Origin: Gammaproteobacteria bacterium HGW-Gammaproteobacteria-2
Lineage (GTDB): Bacteria > Pseudomonadota > Gammaproteobacteria > Xanthomonadales > Xanthomonadaceae
Direction of reading: 5' to 3'
Length of the DNA: 64,000 nt
Assembly: GCA_002840015.1 (NCBI GenBank)
Contig: PGZE01000019.1
Location: 1 to 64,000 of the forward strand
The position numbers were made by a program, and so were the translations under genes. Positions 57,384 through 64,000 of this stretch are shown here, piece by piece. Each line of letters starts with the position of its first letter. The stretch's first letter is position 1. The notes under the pieces are model-generated. The model made no database searches, was not told the origin of the DNA, and was given only the letters and a program-made list of their open reading frames with translations.

Positions 57384-58051
57384 TTGTAGGGCCGTGACGA
57401 TTGCGAATCGATGCCCGGCGAAGATGTCGGGGTCTTGAGGCGATACAAAGGTGAGCTGTACCAATCGACCAGTTCGCCATCTTCAAAGCGAAGCCAGGAT
57501 GGGCCGTACTCCCAGGTGCCGCCGTTGATTCGCATCGGCTCGCCCTGGATCAGGCGCACCGTTGCAGCGTCCATGCCCAGTTGCAGCGGGCCGCCGAGCA
57601 ACACGGCCGATGTTGCCTGCCCTGCAACGGGTGCAGAATCGACCCGCAACGCAGCGGCGGGAGGCGGCATGTCTTTGCGTTCATTCACAAGGCCAGCCAA
57701 CAGCAGTCCGGCAATCAATGCGCTGGCGATCAGCTTGCGCGTGAAGGTTGATCGGTCCGCTTGCTCGCCCATGAGCAGTGACGGATTGTGGCGGACACGC
57801 GAAACCGGCAGCGCATTTGCAGTGGTCGTGCCGCCGGGTAGGCGGCCGTGTTCACGATGGAATGCCATTGCACTGGAGTGCAGCGCAATCAAATCGCTCA
57901 GTGGCACAGCGTCTGCAGGGGTGGCAGTGGAGCGCGCCCGATCCGGATGACGTTCGGAAAGGCACTGACGATAAGCGCGCTGAAACTCATCCAGTGAACA
58001 TCCCGGCTGTAGTCCAAGCTCTGCGTATATCCGGCTGAAATCAGGCGTCAT
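57377..58051 (-). CDS. J-domain membrane protein with BamE/OmlA-like C-terminus
   Basis: A 224-residue protein. A short J-domain-like start has the HPD tripeptide in YRQCLSERHPDR, followed by a membrane helix (about residues 107-125). The C-terminal part reads LGMDAATVRLIQGEP and WEYGPSWLRFEDG, which resembles the SmpA/OmlA/BamE fold. J proteins stimulate Hsp70 at the HPD motif. A GAGGGAC site precedes the ATG at 58051. It is divergent from the JmjC-like gene. Confidence 0.75.
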   Translation of the reverse strand: MTPDFSRIYAELGLQPGCSLDEFQRAYRQCLSERHPDRARSTATPADAVPLSDLIALHSSAMAFHREHGRLPGGTTTANALPVSRVRHNPSLLMGEQADRSTFTRKLIASALIAGLLLAGLVNERKDMPPPAAALRVDSAPVAGQATSAVLLGGPLQLGMDAATVRLIQGEPMRINGGTWEYGPSWLRFEDGELVDWYSSPLYRLKTPTSSPGIDSQSSRPYKR

Positions 58052-58172
58052 GATGTCCCTCGCACTGCGGATTATCCTAACGCGGTGTGGAAAAAAATTC
58101 TGGGCTGCAAAAATTGGCCGAATGCAGCATCTCACTACGTTTACTGAATGCACAATGCCTGGGGATAGCAAA

Positions 58173-59108
58173 GTGGACGCAGCCGTAATCAGTGACGCAT
58201 TGCAGACGCGCTCGCAATCGCAGATCACGTTTCAATCCGATGGGTTCGATCCGTGGCGAGTACAGCCGATAAAACATCGGCTGTCGGATCATCCGTTGCT
58301 GCAAATGCCGCAATTGTTGGCGCTCGCTGATCGGCTTGACGTGATGGGCAGCATCCGCACGCACAGCAACGATGCCGCAGCAGGAACGCCATTCAACGAT
58401 GCCACGCGCCTGTATCCGAACACGCGTTCCGCAGCGCAGACCTTGGCGGAGATCAACGACGCCAAGGCGTTTTTGTCGCTGCTCAACGTGCAGATCGACC
58501 CGCTTTATCGCGAGTTCGTCGGAACCATTCTCGACGGCGTGCGCCCATTGCTGGAACCATGCGATCCTGGCATGTGCTATCGCGGCGGCTGGATTTTTGT
58601 CTCATCGCCCCACACCGTGACGCCGTTTCATTTCGACAAGGAACACAACTTCCTGTTGCAGATTCGCGGCAAAAAACGGGTCTACGTGTGGGATGCAAAC
58701 GACACGGTTGTCGCCAACGAACTCGCACGCGACCGTTTTCATCATTGCCATGAACGCAAGCTGCTGGTGTGGAATGAGGCTTTTCGCGAACGTGCGCAAG
58801 TGTTCGATCTGCGCCCCGGCGAGGGTGCCTATATGCCGTCAACCAGCCCGCACATGGTGGAAAACGGCGACCAGACTTCGGTCACCATGAGTTTCACCTA
58901 TTACACCGATTCCACCCGCCGCAATGCGTTGCTGCATAAGGCCCACGCGATGTTGCGTGAAATGGGCTTCGTGCCGCCGCCGGTGGGCACGTCTTCCTTC
59001 CTTGATGACGGGCTGTTGTTGCTGGCGCAGGCACGCAGGCTGTGGCGCCGCCTCGCGCGGCGCGGCGGTGAGTCGGGCACAACCGCCTACGCCGAGGATG
59101 ACCGCTGA
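58173..59108 (+). CDS. Cupin/JmjC-like oxygenase
   Basis: About 311 residues. The core TVTPFHFDKEHNFLLQIRGKKR contains the H-x-D iron site and the substrate-side Lys/Arg, and PSTSPHMVENGD gives the distal His. This fits a 2-oxoglutarate Fe(II) oxygenase of the JmjC/cupin-8 kind. The GTG at 58173 is preferred (GGGGA upstream); the ATGs at 58122 and 58158 are possible. The NRPS-PKS gene begins 68 bases after its stop, so a tailoring role is an attractive inference. Confidence 0.78.
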   Translation: MDAAVISDALQTRSQSQITFQSDGFDPWRVQPIKHRLSDHPLLQMPQLLALADRLDVMGSIRTHSNDAAAGTPFNDATRLYPNTRSAAQTLAEINDAKAFLSLLNVQIDPLYREFVGTILDGVRPLLEPCDPGMCYRGGWIFVSSPHTVTPFHFDKEHNFLLQIRGKKRVYVWDANDTVVANELARDRFHHCHERKLLVWNEAFRERAQVFDLRPGEGAYMPSTSPHMVENGDQTSVTMSFTYYTDSTRRNALLHKAHAMLREMGFVPPPVGTSSFLDDGLLLLAQARRLWRRLARRGGESGTTAYAEDDR

Positions 59109-59176
59109 ATACGCTGGCAGCCGTTATGTTTATTGCTGCTGTTCGCTGATCAAGGGCTTCAGGTGATCAATATTCC

Positions 59177-62100
59177 ATGACAACGCAACCAGACACCGCG
59201 CTATCGTTACTCGACCTGTTGCCGGGAAGTGCGGGTGCGGGCGAGAGCACATGGCAATCGCTGTCGGTTCCATTGATGGCCGATTTGTCGGCAATTCCCG
59301 TCGAGAACAAGGCGAATCCGCAACACTGGCTATGTGCAGCACTAGTGCTGATGGAATCGCTATGCACTGGGCGCGATGTGGTTTTGGCTACTGTGGGCAC
59401 TGGAACCGATACCCGCCAGGGCGACATTGCTCTGGATCGGTCAATGGCGGTATCCACTTGGGTGATCGCAGCGGCTGATGCAATGGCTCCCTGCATCAGT
59501 TCATCGCGTGTAGCGTGGTCAGTGCTCGCCAACGCTTCTGCGCTGGAATCGAGCGCCATCGAAGACTCCTCAGCGCATTCGCTGTGGTGTGTGCAGGCTG
59601 GCACTCCGGGCATGTTGCATGTGCGTTATCGCGCGCCGTTGACCAGCGAAGCCATAACGATTGCATTGGATTTGGTGCAGCGCGCCTTGTCGGTGATGGC
59701 GGTTGGGGCCGAGTGTGTGCTGGGCACTCTCGACGTGCTCGGCGATACGCAGCGGACGTGCTTGTTGCGCGACTGGAATGATGCACCGACACGCAGCGCC
59801 GGCCCCGACACCCTGAGCGCTCGTTTTGCTCTGGCGCGAGATGGCAATCCCGAAGCCCCTGCCATCATCGACATCAATCACTCCACGCTCAGCTATCGGC
59901 AACTGGATCAACGCGCTGAAGCATTGGCGTTGCATCTGCACGCCGCCGGGGCGGCTCGCGGTGCTCTGGTCGCGGTTGCCATGCCGCGCAGCGCCGATGC
60001 GATTACGGCGTTGCTCGGCATAATCAAGGCCGGCGCCGCCTATCTGCCACTGGATGTGGAATACCCACCCGAACGACTGGCGTTCATGCTGTCCGATGCG
60101 GGTGTCAACATGGCGCTTGTGGGATCGCCAGCTGATGCCGCACACCTGCCCGCAGGCATGCGCTGCATCGTGGTGGCCGATGCGCTTGCCGTGATGCCCT
60201 CATCGCCAGCGCCGCACGATGGGCCCGATGATGGCGATGCGCTCGCCTACGTCATGTATACATCGGGCTCTACCGGCACTCCCAAAGGGGTGGAAGTGCC
60301 GCAGCGCGCCGTTGTGCGTCTGGTTTGCGGCGCCAATTATTTGCCGCTCGGCCCCGACACTCGCATGCTGCATGCAGCGCCGCTGGGTTTTGACGCATCC
60401 ACACTTGAAATCTGGGGTGCGCTGCTCAACGGTGGTTGCGTTGTGGTGCATGATGAGCTCGTTCCCAGTGGTTCAGGGCTGGCAGCGCGAATCGCCCGGC
60501 ATGGCATCACTTCGGCATGGCTGACCGCTGCCTTGTTCAATGCTGTGGTTGACGACAACCCGCAGCATCTGGCCGGGCTGCATGATCTTGTTACTGGCGG
60601 CGAAGCGTTGTCAGTAGAGCATGTGCGGCGCATGCGCGCAGCAGTTCCTGGCGTACGTCTGAGCAACGGCTATGGGCCAACCGAATGCACCACATTTACT
60701 TGCACGTTTGCCATTGATGACGTGCCTGAAAATGCGCGTTCGATCCCGATCGGGCGACCAATCACCGATACCCGCGTGTACCTGCTCAATGCACGTCGCG
60801 AGCCGGTGCCGATCGGGGTGCTGGGCGAGTTGTATGTCGGTGGGGCAGGGGTGGCGTGCGGCTATCGCAATCGTCGCGACCTCACTGCCGAGCGTTTTGT
60901 TGACGATCCGTTTGCTGCCGCAGGAGCACGTTTGTACCGAACCGGCGATTTTGCGCGCTATCGCCCTGATGGCGTCATCGAGTTTGTTGGCCGTAGCGAC
61001 GGCCAGGTAAAGATTCGTGGTCATCGCATCGAATTGCACGAGATAGAAGCAGTGCTGGCACGGCACCCGCAAGTGAGTTCCTGTGCGGTGTTGGCGCGTG
61101 CCGACCGGCCTGGCGACAGACGATTGGTGGCGTATGTGGTGGCGCAGGCCGGTGTCGATCTGAGTCCACCGCAATTGCGCGCACATCTGGCCAACACCTT
61201 GCCGGATTTCATGCTGCCATCGCACTACCTGCTGTTGCCGGCACTACCCATAACCGCCAACGGCAAGCTCGACTGGCGTGCCTTGCCGGCACCGGATCGG
61301 CAGCGCCCACAATTGACCAATGCCTTCGAGCCGGCGATCAATGCCGATGAACGTGCGTTGTGTGCATTGATGGCCGGGTTGCTGGATATCGAGACGGTAG
61401 GGCGCAACGACAATTTTTTCGAGCTTGGCGGTAATTCGCTCTTGGCGTTGCGCCTGCTCGAGCAAATGCATCGATTACTGTTGTCCAACGGCGATTTGCC
61501 GCCGTCATTGCCGATCACCGTCATTTTCCAACACCCCACGCCAGCCGCACTGGCTTTGATTCGCACGGGTGCGGCTCGCCATGAGCTCGACCGCAGTCGC
61601 CTCAGCCGGGCCCATCGCGGCGAGGCAATGGGTGAGGGTGCAAGGGCCGCAAACGAACCGATCGCTATCATCGCCATGTCCGGGCGATTCCCTGGTGCTG
61701 CTGATGTCGAGGCGTTCTGGGCCAACCTGTGCGCAGCGCGCGACAGCATCACCGTGTTCGCTCCGGATCAACTCGATCCGAGTATTGATGCGCGCGAACG
61801 CAACGCTCCTGCGTATGTTGCGGCACGCGGGGTGATCGCTGGTGTGGAAGATTTCGATGCCGCGTTCTTCGGCATCCCGCCGCGTCAGGCGGATCTGATG
61901 GACCCGCAACATCGGCTGTTTCTGGAGTTGTGCTGGGAATGCCTGGAGCGTGGCGGCCATGCGCCCGACAGCACGTCGGTGCCGGTGGGCGTGTTCGCCG
62001 GCATGAACAACGCGACCTATTTTCAGCGCCACGTATCAAGGCATCCAGAGCTGATCGAAAAGGTTGGCGCGTTCCAGGTGATGCTGGACAACGAGAAGGA

Positions 62101-64000
62101 TTTCCTCACCACCCGCGCCGCGCACAAGCTCAATCTCACCGGCCCGGCGATCAGCATCCATACCGCGTGTTCAACCTCACTGGTGGCGATCTGCCAGGCC
62201 GTCGATAGCCTGCGCAACGGCCATTGCGACATGGCGCTGGCCGGCGGCGTGTCGATCACCTGTCCGCCGCATAGCGGCTACCTTTATCAGGAAGGTGCGA
62301 TGCTCTCGCCTGATGGCCGCACACGCACCTTCGATGCCAAGGCGCAGGGCACGGTGTTCAGTGATGGTGCTGCCGTATTGCTGCTCAAGCGCTTGTCGGA
62401 TGCGCGTGCCGATGGCAATCCGGTGATCGCGCTGATTCGCGGCGGCGCGGTTAACAACGATGGCGGCAACAAGGCCAGCTTCACGGCGCCCAGCAGCGAC
62501 GGCCAGGCGGCAGTGATCGCCATGGCGCTGGACAATGCCAACGTTGACGCGCGTAGCATCGGTTATGTTGAAACCCATGGCACTGCAACGCCAGTGGGCG
62601 ATCCGATCGAAGTCGATGGCCTGCGCAAGGCGTTCGCCGGCAGTGGCGACGGCACCAGTTTTTGCCGGATCGGATCGCTCAAGAGCAACGTCGGTCATCT
62701 GGTGATCGCGGCGGGTGCTGCCGGTGCAATCAAGGCCGCGCTGGCACTGCAACAACACCGCATCCCGGCCAGCATCCACTTCGACGCCGCCAATGCCGAC
62801 CTCGATCTGGCGCATTCGCCATTCGTGGTGCAGCAGCAGACGGCTGACTGGACAACCTCCGGCGGGCCACGCCGGGCCGGTGTCAGTTCGTTTGGTGTGG
62901 GTGGCACCAATGCTCATGTAATCATGGAAGAGGCACCGTTGCCGACTGCCTCGGATAATGCGCAAGGGCCGCAATTGTTGCTGCTGTCGGCACGTACGCC
63001 AAGCGCATTGGGTGCTGCGAGCGAGCGTCTTGCCGCCCATTTGCAGGCACATCCCGAGGTCAACCTGGCGGACGTGGCATGGACGCTGGCGGTGGGCCGC
63101 AAAGCCTTCGCGCATCGCCTCAGCATGGTGGTTGATGACCGTGCGCAGGCACTGGTGCAACTGCGCGCTACCGAAACCACCGCAGCGATCATTCGCAGCC
63201 GCCCGGCGCATGCGCGAGAGGTGGTGTTCATGTTTCCAGGGCAGGGCGCGCAGTATGCCGGCATGGGCAGGGCGTTGTATGCCGCCGAGCCGGCCTTCCG
63301 CGATGCGCTGGACGAGTGCCTTGCGGCGGTGCAGGGCGAGTTGGCTGTCGATCTGCGCGACTGCCTGTTCGGCGAAGATGCCGACGCGCTGCTGCCGACC
63401 GCGATCATGCAGCCGGCCACATTTGCCATTGAATACGCGCTGGCGCGCTGGTGGATGCGCTGTGGCATCCAGCCTGTCGCGATGGTGGGCCACAGCGTCG
63501 GCGAGTTCGTTGCCGCCACTCTGGCCGGGGTGTTTTCGCTGAGCGATGGCATTCGTCTGGTAGCCCACCGTGGCGCCTTGATGCAGGCACAGCCTGCGGG
63601 TGCGATGCTCTCGGTGCGAATGAACGCCCAAGCAGTGCTGTCCCGGCTACCCGAAGGCGTGTCACTGGCGGCAGAGAATGCGCCCGGAGCCTGTGTGGTA
63701 TCGGGGCCAGCCGAAACATTGTCGGCATGGCAATCGCAGTTGCAAGCCGACGGTATCGCCTGCCGCGCACTGCGTACGTCGCATGCTTTCCACTCGGCGA
63801 TGATGGATGCGGTGGTCGAACCTTTCCACCAGAAACTGCTCGCGGTTACGCGTCATCCGCCGAATCTGCCGTTGATGTCCACGGCCAACGCGGATTGGCT
63901 GGATAGCGAGAGCGCGTGCTCGGCAACGTATTGGGCGCAACACCTGCGTCGGCCGGTGCGCTTTGCGCCGGCATTGGCAAAACTGCTTGATTCGCCGGGT
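59177..64000 (+). CDS. Hybrid NRPS-PKS, partial (runs off the window end)
   Basis: At least 1608 residues without a stop. The order is: a condensation-domain-like C-terminal lobe without HHxxxDG (about residues 1-200), an adenylation domain (about 200-700; YTSGSTGTPKG, GYGPTEC, NGKLDW), a carrier with Ser754 (LGGNSL), a ketosynthase with Cys998 (TACSTS), GTATPVGDP and KSNVGH, and an acyltransferase with Ser1440 (GHSVGE). The AT has HAFHS, the usual malonyl-CoA signature. By manual alignment to GrsA the adenylation code is D-A-L-W-V-G-G-T-F-K, close to valine-type codes. It would link an amino acid to a malonate unit. Confidence 0.95.
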   Translation, partial: MTTQPDTALSLLDLLPGSAGAGESTWQSLSVPLMADLSAIPVENKANPQHWLCAALVLMESLCTGRDVVLATVGTGTDTRQGDIALDRSMAVSTWVIAAADAMAPCISSSRVAWSVLANASALESSAIEDSSAHSLWCVQAGTPGMLHVRYRAPLTSEAITIALDLVQRALSVMAVGAECVLGTLDVLGDTQRTCLLRDWNDAPTRSAGPDTLSARFALARDGNPEAPAIIDINHSTLSYRQLDQRAEALALHLHAAGAARGALVAVAMPRSADAITALLGIIKAGAAYLPLDVEYPPERLAFMLSDAGVNMALVGSPADAAHLPAGMRCIVVADALAVMPSSPAPHDGPDDGDALAYVMYTSGSTGTPKGVEVPQRAVVRLVCGANYLPLGPDTRMLHAAPLGFDASTLEIWGALLNGGCVVVHDELVPSGSGLAARIARHGITSAWLTAALFNAVVDDNPQHLAGLHDLVTGGEALSVEHVRRMRAAVPGVRLSNGYGPTECTTFTCTFAIDDVPENARSIPIGRPITDTRVYLLNARREPVPIGVLGELYVGGAGVACGYRNRRDLTAERFVDDPFAAAGARLYRTGDFARYRPDGVIEFVGRSDGQVKIRGHRIELHEIEAVLARHPQVSSCAVLARADRPGDRRLVAYVVAQAGVDLSPPQLRAHLANTLPDFMLPSHYLLLPALPITANGKLDWRALPAPDRQRPQLTNAFEPAINADERALCALMAGLLDIETVGRNDNFFELGGNSLLALRLLEQMHRLLLSNGDLPPSLPITVIFQHPTPAALALIRTGAARHELDRSRLSRAHRGEAMGEGARAANEPIAIIAMSGRFPGAADVEAFWANLCAARDSITVFAPDQLDPSIDARERNAPAYVAARGVIAGVEDFDAAFFGIPPRQADLMDPQHRLFLELCWECLERGGHAPDSTSVPVGVFAGMNNATYFQRHVSRHPELIEKVGAFQVMLDNEKDFLTTRAAHKLNLTGPAISIHTACSTSLVAICQAVDSLRNGHCDMALAGGVSITCPPHSGYLYQEGAMLSPDGRTRTFDAKAQGTVFSDGAAVLLLKRLSDARADGNPVIALIRGGAVNNDGGNKASFTAPSSDGQAAVIAMALDNANVDARSIGYVETHGTATPVGDPIEVDGLRKAFAGSGDGTSFCRIGSLKSNVGHLVIAAGAAGAIKAALALQQHRIPASIHFDAANADLDLAHSPFVVQQQTADWTTSGGPRRAGVSSFGVGGTNAHVIMEEAPLPTASDNAQGPQLLLLSARTPSALGAASERLAAHLQAHPEVNLADVAWTLAVGRKAFAHRLSMVVDDRAQALVQLRATETTAAIIRSRPAHAREVVFMFPGQGAQYAGMGRALYAAEPAFRDALDECLAAVQGELAVDLRDCLFGEDADALLPTAIMQPATFAIEYALARWWMRCGIQPVAMVGHSVGEFVAATLAGVFSLSDGIRLVAHRGALMQAQPAGAMLSVRMNAQAVLSRLPEGVSLAAENAPGACVVSGPAETLSAWQSQLQADGIACRALRTSHAFHSAMMDAVVEPFHQKLLAVTRHPPNLPLMSTANADWLDSESACSATYWAQHLRRPVRFAPALAKLLDSPG

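Noticed and set aside
62177-63631. A 484-residue minus-strand frame
   Set aside because: It is the shadow of the PKS ketosynthase and acyltransferase region.

Overview
The window is one dense stretch of chromosome from a gammaproteobacterium, most likely of the order Lysobacterales (Xanthomonadales). This rests on gene order and family content: rsmD-coaD-yfhL; ftsY-asmA-mutY-yggX; nudJ-mnmA-hflD; clpS-clpA near aat-infA-trxB-ftsK-lolA-rarA; a DUF4785 exported protein; and intergenic repeats of the type common in that group. Base composition looks GC-rich, at a guess about 60%. I see no rRNA, tRNA, CRISPR array, integrase or insertion sequence.

Layout. 0-7.4 kb: an HD-GYP signalling protein, ferredoxin-NADP reductase, DoxX, glutathione peroxidase, a di-haem peroxidase, a DUF4785 protein and a broken exported lipase. 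7.8-13.3 kb: class III PHA synthase (phaE-phaC), then an FHA protein, a receptor-like Ser/Thr kinase and a convergent LysM lipoprotein. 13.4-19 kb: a minus-strand housekeeping operon (ftsY, an AsmA-like gene, mutY, yggX, an SDR, an MFS carrier). 19-26.3 kb: rsmD, coaD, a lipoprotein, yfhL, gamma-glutamyltransferase, an MBL hydrolase, a TMEM43-like protein, a PhoX-like protein and MAPEG. 26.3-34.3 kb: a Crp/Fnr regulator, an SNase-like protein, an acyltransferase, PhzF, GST, DoxX, RluF, a broken glycerol kinase and a Nudix hydrolase. 34.6-39.5 kb: two PAS-chemoreceptors (one broken) and a LuxR-type regulator with a frameshift. 39.5-53.8 kb: tRNA modification, the N-degron machinery, IF-1, thioredoxin reductase, FtsK, LolA, RarA and a fluoride channel. 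53.8-64 kb: a methyltransferase-like gene, a phosphopantetheinyl transferase, an EPS-type sugar transferase, a J-domain membrane protein, a JmjC-like oxygenase and the start of a very large hybrid NRPS-PKS that runs off the right edge.

The genes form several working sets. Fpr, both DoxX proteins, glutathione peroxidase, GGT, MAPEG, GST, YggX, MutY and TrxB are redox or thiol maintenance genes. ClpS, ClpA and Aat make up the Leu/N-degron pathway. The Sfp-type phosphopantetheinyl transferase can activate the carrier domains of the NRPS-PKS at the edge, so the last 10 kb looks like the left flank of a biosynthetic cluster.

The most unusual general feature is that five otherwise well-conserved genes are broken (lipase, glpK, one chemoreceptor, clpA, the luxR-type regulator). 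In four of them the frame change coincides with loss of a conserved internal block, which is more than a single-base read error would give. Either this genome is losing these genes, or the assembly has dropped short segments.
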